From the NCBI GenBank assembly GCA_964526635.1, contig CAZGLR010000003.1, forward strand, positions 1-64,000: a stretch of 64,000 nucleotides of DNA, in the 5' to 3' direction. This document shows positions 43,201 through 50,776 of the stretch, one piece after another (position 1 is the stretch's first letter; the number at the start of each line of letters is the position of its first letter). The DNA comes from CAZGLR01 sp964526635 (GTDB lineage Bacteria; Zixibacteria; MSB-5A5; GN15; JAAZOE01). A program made the translations under genes and the position numbers. The notes under the pieces are model-generated. The model worked only from the letters and a program-made list of their open reading frames with translations, made no database searches and had not been told where the DNA came from.

Positions 43201-43382
43201 TTGGCCCGGCAGATGTCGGGATATTGCCACCCCGGCGGAATCGCCTCGATAATCTCGGGATATATTTCGTCGACCGGTCGGTTGAAATCGCTGAGGATTT
43301 CTTCGACGCGATATATGCAGTTGAGCTCTTTGGCCCGCTCCTGCAATGACAGCAGCAGGATGTCCATGGGGTCTTTACTCAT
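40215..43382 (-). CDS. PEP/pyruvate-binding (PPDK-like) protein fused to a nucleotidyltransferase
   Basis: 1,055 residues. Residues ~10-150 are an N-terminal sensor-like region (LQERAKELNCIYRVEEIL ... LIRTIAERLGQFVAHQ). Residues ~310-690 match the ATP-grasp-like PPDK N-domain (GRIGGKSAGLYLASQVI, LIVRSSSLLEDRTGAAFSGKYKSLF, IIQEVVG, ARPGLGTRAV-type VPGLGTRAVDRL). A further block has IGPGRWGS ... LSFGTHFFQDLV. Residues ~940-1050 are a MNT-like nucleotidyltransferase (YLFGSTKNALAGPGSDIDLLIH). No swivelling phosphohistidine domain is visible. It overlaps the upstream homologue by 8 bp. It could be a phosphotransfer or nucleotidylation regulator rather than a metabolic PEP synthase. Confidence 0.82.
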   Translation of the reverse strand: MSKDPMDILLLSLQERAKELNCIYRVEEILSDFNRPVDEIYPEIIEAIPPGWQYPDICRAKIEIEDSVYRHDDLIETKWCQQTDIIANKITIGKVSVYYLEDVPVADDGPFLKEEARLIRTIAERLGQFVAHQKMRGIIQDWETKRTNGDDESHEWQIVIRMLKQTDAKLYAAITRKMLNYLCWQGVPGAEELLLSYSSHDAHPASDQPDTWNQPLKNNHAKAPRGLGSVIFQKAAEALDHAEILALVKKWIQEDKLSFLVQVVNRNLNLADVTDAIRRYYHLTEMGGSSPNEKGILVSLIRRILSDQLGYINIIKNQIEIRDFYHLFRRVVFSAESHGRIGGKSAGLYLASQVIKNKKKDMDILKNVRIPKSWHITSDVLLHFMRFNNFEEVVEQKYKDIHQVRLEYPYIVETFKKAPFPPDIAQGLSMALDDFGDTPLIVRSSSLLEDRTGAAFSGKYKSLFLANQGSKRKRLKALTDAVAEVYASTFSPDPIEYRAERGLLDFGEEMGIIIQEVVGQRIGKYFLPAFAGVAFSRNEYRWSPRIKREDGLLRLVPGLGTRAVDRLSDDYPVLISPGQPHLRVNIEPEEIARYSPHMIDVINMETNAFETINFTDFLKEVGTSIPGLNRIISVYKDNHIQKQTGLNLDLSPEDAIVTFDSLIQDTQFVQQTNAILRILEDAHNHPVDIEFAHDGKHFYLLQCRTQSYSPEIQPAPIPKDVAPHKILFSANKYISNGYLGNLSHIVYVDPENYTNLSERKDLLAVGRIVSRLNELLPKRQFILIGPGRWGSRGDIKLGVSVTYSDINNCAALIEVARTKGNYVPDLSFGTHFFQDLVESGIRYIPLYPDEDKTIFNEAFFRLAPNIMPKLLPEAERYADVVKLIDIPEYTGGNILNLLMNAELDEALAVLDEPGTGLSWHTPKQAELPVESDDFWRWRYAMVQRLAAEVKPKQYGIHKMYLFGSTKNALAGPGSDIDLLIHFRGDEKQRCELDLWLKGWSQCLAEINYQRTGYRLDELLDVHIITDEDIEKKTSYAVKIGAVTDPARELILGSDS

Positions 43383-45120
43383 GAAGAATTACTCCCCGAC
43401 TGATGCGACCATCGACTTTGATGGTAAGCGGATTTTCAACACGGACATGATGCACAAATTGACTGGACTGAACAACCGGTTGCGCGCGAAGCCAGTCCCA
43501 GTCGATTTTCTCGCGATTGAAATTCACCTGGAAATACGGTATCCGAAAACTGGTCATGTTGTGGAAGAAATGTGTTCCCTGACTGAGCTCGACATTCATA
43601 TTCGGCAAAGTCGCCTCAATAATTGCCCGGGCACCGGAAATCTGGCTCCATTCCACCGGAATACCAAGCCAGGGTTCCGATGATCCCCAACGACCGAAAC
43701 CGATCAGCAGATACGGTCGGTTCTCTTCGACCAGTGTTCTATTCAGTGTCGATATTTCAGCGGCAATCGCAGGCGTGTTGGCCGCCGCGAACGAATCAGG
43801 GTCGACAAAGACAATGTCCGTGATATTATCAACTACGCCGTTTCCAAGTGCGCGGGTGGAAGTCGCCAGGGTCCGGCCGGAGGTGATATCCTCGTCGGTA
43901 ATATCGGTTTGTTCCCGGCTGACCACCATCGGCCGCACCTGAAGCAGCGCAAATGAAAACTTCCCCGATGACGAAATCGTCGCGGCAAATTCGATTTCAA
44001 CGTCGAGATGATACTGCGTTTCACAATGAATGAGCAGCGAACTGAGCAGCTCGGTAAGCTGGAAACGGTGATCCTTGAGTATCGGAGCAAAATTTATAAT
44101 ACGCGGACCGGGCCGTCCGACGCCCGAAACCACGCGGTCATTTTCGGGCAGAAAGGTTGATGCGATGTAATCAAGCGCGCCATCGTATTCAGCCTCACGC
44201 AGATCATACTGAACCAGGTATTCGGCTTCATTAAAAGGATCGTATTCAGGAGACGGTCCCATGTTGACAGCCCACCCCCGGGTTTGCGTCAGATCGAGCT
44301 GATCGCGGATCGATCCGAACGGCGGTGTGACCGATGGAAACGCCGGCGAAAAACTCCAGGAGATACCGCCGTCAACAATCGTCTTGCCCAAACCGGAGGC
44401 CAGATTGACAATACCGTGCTCCGGCTTGGCGCTGCCCATCGGGTAAAAATTATAGGATCTGGCCACGCCGGAGATGTCGGGATAGAAACGGTCGATATGA
44501 CGCCGTCCGACAACCTCCTGAATAATAACCGCCATTTTCTCAACACGGGTATCCTTGCCGACCGCCCGATGATAATTACGGGCATTCCCAAACCAGGTCG
44601 AGGCATAGACGAATTTTATCGCCTCGACCAGTTTACGGAAACGGGTATCGACATCCGGTTGATTATTGGGGATCATCTTGGTGCTGTACACGCCGGCAAA
44701 CGGTTCAAAGAGATCATCTTCAAGCAGCGACGACGACCGGATCGCCAGCGGGGTGGTGATTTCTGATATCAGGGCACGGATATCACCGACGATTTCAACC
44801 GGCAGATCGGCGCTCATGAAACGACCAATAATTTCTTTATCCGACGCCTCGGGATCATTCAGGAGATCATCAAGTTGATTGCGTTCGATGAATTGTTCGA
44901 AAATATCGGTGGCGATAACGACCATCTTGGGAATAGACAGATCTATGGCATCATACGTGCCGCCCGGATACTTGGCGTGCAGGATATCATGTATCGTAAC
45001 CAGCCCGGTGGCCTTGCCGCCAATGCCGCCCTCCCCGATTTTGCTGATTATACTGCGTGAGCGGTAGAAGTCCCGGGTAAACCGTTCCACAGCATGATGT
45101 GTATTTTTTATTTCCGGCAT
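43375..45120 (-). CDS. PEP synthase-like (PPDK N-domain) protein
   Basis: The ATG at 45120 (MPEIKNTHHAVERF) follows GGAAGGA by 9 nt; the frame extends to 45225 but those codons form the intercistronic hairpin. 581 residues. Conserved blocks are IGEGGIGGKATGLVTIHDIL, PLAIRSSSLLEDDLFEPFAGVYSTKM, KMAVIIQEVVGR, NLASGLGKTIVDGG, and LIGFGRWGSSEPWLGIPV ... LSQGTHFFHNMTS. The last two blocks recur in the downstream fusion, so the two are paralogues. No phosphohistidine domain is visible. Translation is coupled to the downstream gene by an 8-bp overlap. Confidence 0.83.
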   Translation of the reverse strand: MPEIKNTHHAVERFTRDFYRSRSIISKIGEGGIGGKATGLVTIHDILHAKYPGGTYDAIDLSIPKMVVIATDIFEQFIERNQLDDLLNDPEASDKEIIGRFMSADLPVEIVGDIRALISEITTPLAIRSSSLLEDDLFEPFAGVYSTKMIPNNQPDVDTRFRKLVEAIKFVYASTWFGNARNYHRAVGKDTRVEKMAVIIQEVVGRRHIDRFYPDISGVARSYNFYPMGSAKPEHGIVNLASGLGKTIVDGGISWSFSPAFPSVTPPFGSIRDQLDLTQTRGWAVNMGPSPEYDPFNEAEYLVQYDLREAEYDGALDYIASTFLPENDRVVSGVGRPGPRIINFAPILKDHRFQLTELLSSLLIHCETQYHLDVEIEFAATISSSGKFSFALLQVRPMVVSREQTDITDEDITSGRTLATSTRALGNGVVDNITDIVFVDPDSFAAANTPAIAAEISTLNRTLVEENRPYLLIGFGRWGSSEPWLGIPVEWSQISGARAIIEATLPNMNVELSQGTHFFHNMTSFRIPYFQVNFNREKIDWDWLRAQPVVQSSQFVHHVRVENPLTIKVDGRISRGVILHE

Positions 45121-45137
45121 TTCTGTATTCCTTCCTT

Positions 45138-45165
45138 CAGATATCCCCGGAAACGGGGATATCTG
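45138..45165. repeat. Perfect 12-bp intercistronic hairpin
   Basis: CAGATATCCCCG-GAAA-CGGGGATATCTG lies between the gdhA stop and the ribosome site of the PEP-synthase-like gene. No T run follows on the minus strand, so it may tune processing or read-through rather than terminate. Confidence 0.8.
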
Positions 45166-45175
45166 AATATGCAAT

Positions 45176-46477
45176 CTAGACCCAGCCGCGATCCCGGCAG
45201 GCACGGGCAACGCGGTCGATAGCAATCATGTAGGCGGCGTCGCGCATATTGACACTATGTTGCGTGGCAATTTTATGTACCGCCTGAAATGCCGCTGTCA
45301 TCTTCAGGTCGAGTTTGCCCAGGACTTCATCTTTGGCCCAGTAGTAATTCATATTGCTCTGGACCTGTTCGAAATAACTGCAGGTCACCCCGCCGGCATT
45401 GGCCAGAAAATCGGGCAGCAGGAAGACTTTTCGTTCAACCAGGATTTCGTCGGCTTCAGGAGTAGTGGGGCCGTTGGCGCCCTCGGCAATCAACCTGACT
45501 TTACTATTGATACGGGGAGCGGTTTCGGCAGTGATTTGATTTTCGAGCGCGGCCGGAAGTAAAATATCCACCGGCTGTTCGATCCAGGCTTCGCCGGGAA
45601 GAATTTCATACCCAAGCGCCTCGGCCCGGGCTTTATCAATACCGCCGAATCGGTCGGTGATATCCTGTAATTCAACCAGTGAGATACCATCGGATTTGCG
45701 GAAAGAATACGCTGTCTGATCCGCCTGATCCCAGCACGAGACACAGACAACTGTCCCGCCCATCTGCTCGAAAAGCTGAATAGCATACTGCGAGACATTG
45801 CCAAAGCCCTGCACCGATGCCGTCGTGCGATCAGGACGCAATCCGAGTACCCGAAGAGCCTCACGCACAAGGTAGATAACACCATAGCCGGTGGCTTCGG
45901 TGCGACCCAGTGAACCACCCATACCGACCGGTTTACCGGTAATAAAACCCGGATTATGGCTACCAATGATAGTCTCGTATTCATCCAGCATCCACAACAT
46001 ATGCTGCGCATTGGTCATGACATCGGGGGCTGGAATATCTGAAAGCGGACCGACATTACGAGCCAGTTGACGAACCCAGCCACGGCATAATTGCTCCTGC
46101 TCGCGATCACTCAGATTGTGCGGATCACACACAACACCACCCTTGCCGCCACCGAGCGGGATATCGACCACAGCGCATTTCCAGGTCATCCACATGGACA
46201 ACGCCCTGACCGTATCGATTGTTTCCAGCGGATGAAAACGGATCCCGCCTTTCGACGGCCCCCGGGCATCGTTGTGCTGAACACGGAAACCACGAAAGAT
46301 TTTTACAGAACCATCTTCCATACGGACCGGAATATTAAACTGATACTCGCGCATCGGATTGCGAAGGAGATCGCAGGTTGCCTGATTGAGGCCGAGTTTT
46401 TCCGCGACATTGTCGAATTGACGCTGAGCCGTTAGGAATGCATTATAGGATTCCTGCTTTATGGCTGAGATTGACAT
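45176..46477 (-). CDS. gdhA: Glutamate dehydrogenase
   Basis: Interconverts glutamate and 2-oxoglutarate plus ammonia with NAD(P) in the cytoplasm. 433 residues, matching the hexameric family (~415-450). Substrate-side motifs are GFRVQHNDARGPSKGGIRFH and MTWKCAVVDIPLGGGKGGV (catalytic Lys) with PAPDVMT. The Rossmann dinucleotide motif is VQGFGNVSQYAIQL. The end DAAYMIAIDRVARACRDRGWV is typical of clostridial/bacterial GDH-II. AAAGGG lies 7 nt before the ATG. It is divergent from the AAA+ regulator and is followed after 55 bp by the PEP-synthase-like pair. This puts nitrogen and PEP/pyruvate functions under one control region. Confidence 0.95.
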   Translation of the reverse strand: MSISAIKQESYNAFLTAQRQFDNVAEKLGLNQATCDLLRNPMREYQFNIPVRMEDGSVKIFRGFRVQHNDARGPSKGGIRFHPLETIDTVRALSMWMTWKCAVVDIPLGGGKGGVVCDPHNLSDREQEQLCRGWVRQLARNVGPLSDIPAPDVMTNAQHMLWMLDEYETIIGSHNPGFITGKPVGMGGSLGRTEATGYGVIYLVREALRVLGLRPDRTTASVQGFGNVSQYAIQLFEQMGGTVVCVSCWDQADQTAYSFRKSDGISLVELQDITDRFGGIDKARAEALGYEILPGEAWIEQPVDILLPAALENQITAETAPRINSKVRLIAEGANGPTTPEADEILVERKVFLLPDFLANAGGVTCSYFEQVQSNMNYYWAKDEVLGKLDLKMTAAFQAVHKIATQHSVNMRDAAYMIAIDRVARACRDRGWV

Positions 46478-46680
46478 TGGTCTACCCTTTCATTGACACG
46501 CTAAACCCAGTGCCGTTCGGTCACGCAGATCGACAGCTCGCCACCTTTGTGACAATTTTCACAATTTATCAGTCGATGTCATAGTAAAAACCATGCCGAA
46601 AAATTACCGCGATTTAACGGATGCAAACGGCAAGGATATTAACCAGTTATATTCCAACATCTTATACGCGATAAACAGAT

Positions 46681-46796
46681 TTTTCATTTTTTGAAAAACT
46701 ACTTCATTTCGAAAATATCCATTTCATTTTAAAAATTTGGCTTGATTATTCCAAAATAGTCATTTATTTTGAAATACAAATACTTCATTATGAAAG
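46681..46796 (+). promoter_or_regulatory. Array of TTCATT..TGAAA repeats at a 20-bp pitch
   Basis: Repeat cores begin near 46683, 46703, 46723, 46742, 46763 and 46784 (examples TTCATTTTTTGAAAA, TTCATTTCGAAAA, TTTCATTTTAAAAA, TTCATTATGAAAG). The fourth and fifth are degraded. The last overlaps the ribosome site (AAAGGA) of the regulator at 46804. Probably binding sites for that regulator. Confidence 0.65.
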
Positions 46797-46803
46797 GATT
46801 TCT

Positions 46804-48435
46804 ATGCGCGCGGCTGACTTAGAACTCGATGAGTTTGTCCTTTTTCGTGACGGCAACATCGATCTTCAAGGGCGTCGGTTGGTCTTACATTCATCTCATG
46901 CCTTCGGGCAATTTCGTCGCGATATCATCGATATGCTGGGCCCAAAGAACTTGAAGCGCATCTTTTTACGATTCGGTTTTTTCTGGGGGCAGGCCGATGC
47001 CGCCGCCATGCGGGAAGCCTTTGCCTGGGATGATGTCCGGGAACATATCCGGGCCGGGGTCCGCATGATGAATCTCGAAGGACTGGCCCGAACTCTGGTT
47101 CGGCAGCTTGAATGGAATCCCGAAACGCAGGCATTTCGGATGGAAATCGAATGGCAGGGCTCATCGGAAGCCGAGGAGCATCTATTGGAATGTGGTTGGG
47201 CAACCGAACCGAGCTGCTGGAAACTGATCGGATATGCCAGCGGCTATGTTTCGTATTGTCTTGGCAAAAACATGTATTTCAAGGAAACCACCTGCCGGGC
47301 CATGGGCGATAATAGCTGTGTGGCTATCGGGCAGGATGAAGCAAGCTGGGGTCGGGAACTCGATGGTTATCGTGAATTCTTCGAGGCCGAGGATATTATC
47401 GGGACTGTAGAACGGCTCGCGGCCGAACTGGCCGAACGAAACCGTGAGTTGGACCGTCGGCAAAGCGAGTTCGAGACCATGTCGCGCTCGATGGGGCCAT
47501 ACTTCATGAAATACCGGAGCCGTGCGCTGCAAAACGTGCTCCAGATGGCTGACCGGGTGGCACGCTTCAACACCTCGGTTTTGGTCACCGGTGAGAGCGG
47601 CGTCGGCAAAGAAATTCTGGCCCGGTATATTCATGAACGATCGCCGCGGGCCGGTGAACGGTTCGTGACAGTCAACTGCAGTGCGCTGCCGGAAACATTG
47701 CTGGAAAGCGAGTTGTTCGGCCATCACAGCGGGGCCTTTACCGGCGCCACCCGTGATCGCGCGGGATTGTTCGAAGAAGCGATCAACGGCACCGTGTTTC
47801 TCGATGAAATCGGCGACATCACGCCGGCGACACAGCTTAAATTATTGCGGGTGTTGCAGGATAAGGAGATTGTCCGTATCGGGGAAAACGAACCGCGCCC
47901 GGTTGATGTACGCATTATCGCCGCGACCAACAAGGACCTGATGCAGGCGATAGCCGATGGTTCATTTCGTGATGATTTGTTATATCGCCTGCGCGTGGTC
48001 GAGATAGAAATCCCGCCGTTGCGTAAGCGTCCCGAGGATATTATTCCGTTGGCACGGCATATTGTAAAGAACCTGGGGCAGCGTCTTGAGATGCCGAACC
48101 TGCGGCTGGATGCGCAGTGTATCGACTACTTGCAGGCCTATGACTGGCCGGGAAATGTCCGGGAACTGGAAAACGCGCTCGAACGGGCCGCAGTCTTCAG
48201 CGAAGAGGGCATAATCAAACCCGGCAACCTCCCGCCGCGAATCATGTCAGTGGACCGTCCTCATTTCGATAATCGTGACATTGTCACGTTGTCGCTTGAT
48301 GCTGTCGAACGCGAACACATTTTACGCGTACTCAAGGCCGTGTCGTGGAATAAATCCCGGGCGGCGGATGTGCTGGGGGTGAGTCCCTCGACATTATGGC
48401 GTAAAGTGAAACAATACGGCCTCGAACAAGTTTGA
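46804..48435 (+). CDS. XylR/V4R-type AAA+ enhancer-binding regulator (Fis family)
   Basis: 543 residues. Residues ~10-110 are an XylR_N-type sensor, and ~125-185 a V4R domain (GWATEPSCWKLIGYASGYVSYCLGKNMYFKETTCRAMGDNSCVAIG, with the paired Cys that can bind a ligand or zinc). A coiled-coil linker (~200-225) leads to the AAA+ domain: Walker A GESGVGKE, sigma-54-contact loop GAFTGA, Walker B FLDEIGD, then RNVREL-type NVRELENALERA. The C-terminal Fis helix-turn-helix is WNKSRAADVLGVSPSTLWRKVKQYGL. It should activate sigma-54 promoters when its ligand binds. A 20-bp-pitch array lies just before it, and gdhA is divergent. Confidence 0.93.
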   Translation: MRAADLELDEFVLFRDGNIDLQGRRLVLHSSHAFGQFRRDIIDMLGPKNLKRIFLRFGFFWGQADAAAMREAFAWDDVREHIRAGVRMMNLEGLARTLVRQLEWNPETQAFRMEIEWQGSSEAEEHLLECGWATEPSCWKLIGYASGYVSYCLGKNMYFKETTCRAMGDNSCVAIGQDEASWGRELDGYREFFEAEDIIGTVERLAAELAERNRELDRRQSEFETMSRSMGPYFMKYRSRALQNVLQMADRVARFNTSVLVTGESGVGKEILARYIHERSPRAGERFVTVNCSALPETLLESELFGHHSGAFTGATRDRAGLFEEAINGTVFLDEIGDITPATQLKLLRVLQDKEIVRIGENEPRPVDVRIIAATNKDLMQAIADGSFRDDLLYRLRVVEIEIPPLRKRPEDIIPLARHIVKNLGQRLEMPNLRLDAQCIDYLQAYDWPGNVRELENALERAAVFSEEGIIKPGNLPPRIMSVDRPHFDNRDIVTLSLDAVEREHILRVLKAVSWNKSRAADVLGVSPSTLWRKVKQYGLEQV

Positions 48436-48491
48436 GGGACGTTTGTGCAGAAGAAAGGCCTGACTTTCGGCGTAGCCGAAGCACCTGTTTA

Positions 48492-48532
48492 CACAAAAAC
48501 GGGATACGCTATCTGCGCATCCCGCTTTTGTG
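48492..48532. terminator. Bidirectional terminator
   Basis: CACAAAAACGGGAT.CGC ... GCG.ATCCCG.TTTTGTG, a long stem with A-rich and T-rich flanks, between the regulator (plus) and the PepSY-like gene (minus). Confidence 0.75.
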
Positions 48533-48609
48533 CTTTATTCCGGTAATCAGCCATGGCGGCTATGGCGGGGTGTTGTGGTCCTCGTATCATAGCTGCAAGC
48601 GCCAATAAT

Positions 48610-49155
48610 TTAGTAACCGGATTTATCATCGTCCGTTTTTCCCTTGTGCATGTCCTTGTGCATGTCCTTGTGCATGGTCATCATCTCTGAGGATTGGATT
48701 TCGCCGTTGGAGGCGACCATCAGTTTGTGCATCTGACCGTCCTGATTTTTTATTTTGACTTCATAATGCACCATCTTGCCATGCATAATACGGTCCGCTT
48801 CTTTGATGTCGGCGCCTTTGTGTTTGGCCATGATCGCATTGGTGACTTTTTCCGGCAATGATTTGACGGCCATATCGGCCTCGATATATTTGAGGGTGCC
48901 ATCGGGCTTATACACATATTCCCGTTCGGTACCGACTTCCATAATCTCGATGACATAGCATTCTTCGCCATCGATCATTTCCCGGCTGTATTCTTTCACC
49001 TCATGATCGGGATAATGCATTTCAAAATTCGCGAGAACCGGCTGAGGGACTTCGGAGCGCTTGATCATGTATTCATCTTTTTCATGACTCTCGGCGACGG
49101 CCACGCCGGCAAAAAGCAGCAGGGCTATGGCCAAAAGTGATATATAGAGTTTCAT
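48610..49155 (-). CDS. Exported PepSY-like protein with His/Met-rich tail
   Basis: The ATG at 49155 follows AGGAGGAG; the frame extends 15 codons further but this start gives a clean signal peptide (MKLYISLLAIALLLFAGVAVAES). 181 residues. Two PepSY-like repeats are visible (VPQPVLANFEMHYPDHEVKEYSREMIDGEECYVIEIM...YVYKPDGTLKYIE and LPEKVTNAIMAKHKGADIKEADRIMHGKMVHYEVKIKNQDGQMHKLMVASNGEI). The tail repeats HKDM three times (a 15-bp DNA repeat) and could bind metal. PepSY-like proteins are periplasmic modulators, often of unknown target. It is divergent from the TetR operon. Confidence 0.8.
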   Translation of the reverse strand: MKLYISLLAIALLLFAGVAVAESHEKDEYMIKRSEVPQPVLANFEMHYPDHEVKEYSREMIDGEECYVIEIMEVGTEREYVYKPDGTLKYIEADMAVKSLPEKVTNAIMAKHKGADIKEADRIMHGKMVHYEVKIKNQDGQMHKLMVASNGEIQSSEMMTMHKDMHKDMHKGKTDDDKSGY

Positions 49156-49334
49156 ATTCTCCTCCTGAGATTTGAGATACAGATTTCCTGTTATAATCAA
49201 CGGGTAGATATTGAGATAGCTGAATGCTTCTCGGGATGTGCCTCGTAGAATATACGAAGTAAACGGCTATTTCGCAGGATTCAATTAATTTTGCCGTTTT
49301 TTGGAGGGAAAGACCGTATAACATTGAAAGCATA

Positions 49335-49363
49335 TTGACCGACTGGTCGGTATTGGATATATT
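49335..49363 (+). promoter_or_regulatory. Sigma-70-like promoter overlapped by TetR operator
   Basis: TTGACC (49335-49340), a 17-bp spacer and TATATT (49358-49363) form a near-consensus promoter. The perfect inverted repeat ACCGAC-TG-GTCGGT (49338-49351) overlaps the -35. Transcription would start about 7 nt later, at or near the ATG at 49370. Confidence 0.75.
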
Positions 49364-49369
49364 GAAGTT

Positions 49370-49990
49370 ATGACACCCAAAAGAGTAGATAAAGATATCA
49401 AGCGCCGCGACATTATGGAAGCCGCACTCAACGTATTCTCCCAAAAGGGTTTGAATAATTTTAAAATGATTGAAGTCGCCGAAGCCGCCGGCGTCGGCAA
49501 GGGGACCCTGTATGAATATTTTGCCTCCAAAGACGAGTTAATTCAGGCTTGTTTTGAAGCGATCATGGATGAATGGGAGGGGTTTGTCCGGAGCAGAATG
49601 GGTTCAGAAACCGATAGTGAATTATTGATACGTACCATTATAACAACCACCTTCGAGTTCTTCACGGCTGAGCGAAAACGGTTGGAAGTTATGTACGATT
49701 TTTTCGCCCTCAGTGTACCCCGTGGTGAAGACAGCACCTCGATGCTGAAAGTTCAACCCCTGTATCAGCGGTTACTGGCCGATATTACCGAAATCATAAA
49801 GGCGGGAATCGAAGCGGGCCGTTTTCGACCGGTTGAGCCATCGCTGGCGGCATCGATGATTATGGCCCTGATCGATGGCCTTTTTCTGCAGGTCGCGCTG
49901 GGCGTGATCAAGCTCGATGACAACGGTTTCGAAGAGCGTATCGCGGATCTCGCTTTGTGCGGACTGATAGTGCGAGGAAACACCTTATGA
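49370..49990 (+). CDS. TetR-family repressor of the export operon
   Basis: 206 residues. The helix-turn-helix is residues ~8-55: KRRDIMEAALNVFSQKGLNNFKMIEVAEAAGVGKGTLYEYFASKDELIQ. The C-terminal part is a ligand-binding helical bundle. The ATG is only 6 nt after the -10 hexamer, so the message may be leaderless; no ribosome site is present. The operator ACCGACTGGTCGGT overlaps its own promoter, so it should repress itself and the downstream LolA-like, permease and ATPase genes, which follow at short spacings. Confidence 0.92.
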   Translation: MTPKRVDKDIKRRDIMEAALNVFSQKGLNNFKMIEVAEAAGVGKGTLYEYFASKDELIQACFEAIMDEWEGFVRSRMGSETDSELLIRTIITTTFEFFTAERKRLEVMYDFFALSVPRGEDSTSMLKVQPLYQRLLADITEIIKAGIEAGRFRPVEPSLAASMIMALIDGLFLQVALGVIKLDDNGFEERIADLALCGLIVRGNTL

Positions 49991-49996
49991 TGGGAG

Positions 49997-50764
49997 ATGA
50001 TGCTTACTATGTATAAATCTGTGCTGATGCTGCTTCTTGTGGTTTTGGTGGTACCAATATGGGCACAATCGGATGATGCTATCAATGTCGATTCACTGGT
50101 TCATGAGGTTGACCGTCTGTATCGGGCACAGTCATCCTATGCCGAAATCGAGATGGAAATTATTACACCGCACTGGGAACGGACCCTCAGGATGAAAGCG
50201 TGGTCACAGGGAATGGACAAGACTTTTATTCGCATCACCGCTCCGGCCCGGGAGGAAGGGATGGGCACTTTGCGGATTGAAGATGAAATGTGGAATTATC
50301 TGCCCAAAGCCAATAAAGTAATCAAGATTCCACCGTCGATGATGATGGGTTCATGGATGGGATCGGATTTCACCAACGATGATCTCGTCCGGGAGTTTTC
50401 GTTATTCGATGATTACACCTATGAGTTAATCGAACCAGATTCGGGTGACGAACATCTGCATTACATTAATCTGGTCCCGCACGAGGACCTGCCGGTGGTC
50501 TGGGGGAATATCGTAGTTGGCGCAACCAAAGATGAAATACTTCCGGTCTGGCAGAAGTACTATGATGAAAGGGGCGATTTGATGCGGGTGCTGTATTACT
50601 ATGATGTCAGAGAAATGGGTGGTCGCCGTCTGCCGACTGTCCTGGAGATGGTCCCGCAAAATGAAGAAGGAGACAAAACAATTATTCGCTATCTCGATTT
50701 GAATTTCAATGTTGAACCTGATCCGGAGACGTTCAGCCTTCGGAATCTCCGTTCGCCTGAATAA
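49997..50764 (+). CDS. LolA-like outer-membrane lipoprotein-sorting protein
   Basis: 255 residues with a signal peptide (YKSVLMLLLVVLVVPIWAQ). The fold pattern is LolA-like: VDRLYRAQSSYAEIEMEIITPHWERTLRMKAWSQGMDKTFIRITAPAREEGMGTLRIEDEMWNYLPKANKVIKIPPSMM, then MGSDFTNDDLV, and YLDLNFNVEPDPETFSLRNL. This is the group annotated as outer membrane lipoprotein-sorting protein, a periplasmic carrier of lipids or lipoproteins. It starts 6 bp after the TetR stop, with GGGAG before a double ATG (49997 or 50000). The two permeases and ATPase that follow should form its inner-membrane partner. Confidence 0.87.
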   Translation: MMLTMYKSVLMLLLVVLVVPIWAQSDDAINVDSLVHEVDRLYRAQSSYAEIEMEIITPHWERTLRMKAWSQGMDKTFIRITAPAREEGMGTLRIEDEMWNYLPKANKVIKIPPSMMMGSWMGSDFTNDDLVREFSLFDDYTYELIEPDSGDEHLHYINLVPHEDLPVVWGNIVVGATKDEILPVWQKYYDERGDLMRVLYYYDVREMGGRRLPTVLEMVPQNEEGDKTIIRYLDLNFNVEPDPETFSLRNLRSPE

Positions 50765-50776
50765 ACTGCTGCTTAC

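Noticed and set aside
40215..45120. Ordinary PEP synthase (ppsA) annotation
   Set aside because: The phosphohistidine domain and C-terminal PEP barrel needed for that reaction are not visible in either protein.
46681..46796. Periodic repeats as a CRISPR array
   Set aside because: Units are ~14 bp at a 20-bp pitch with palindromic cores and no spacer-sized unique DNA. It fits operators, not CRISPR.
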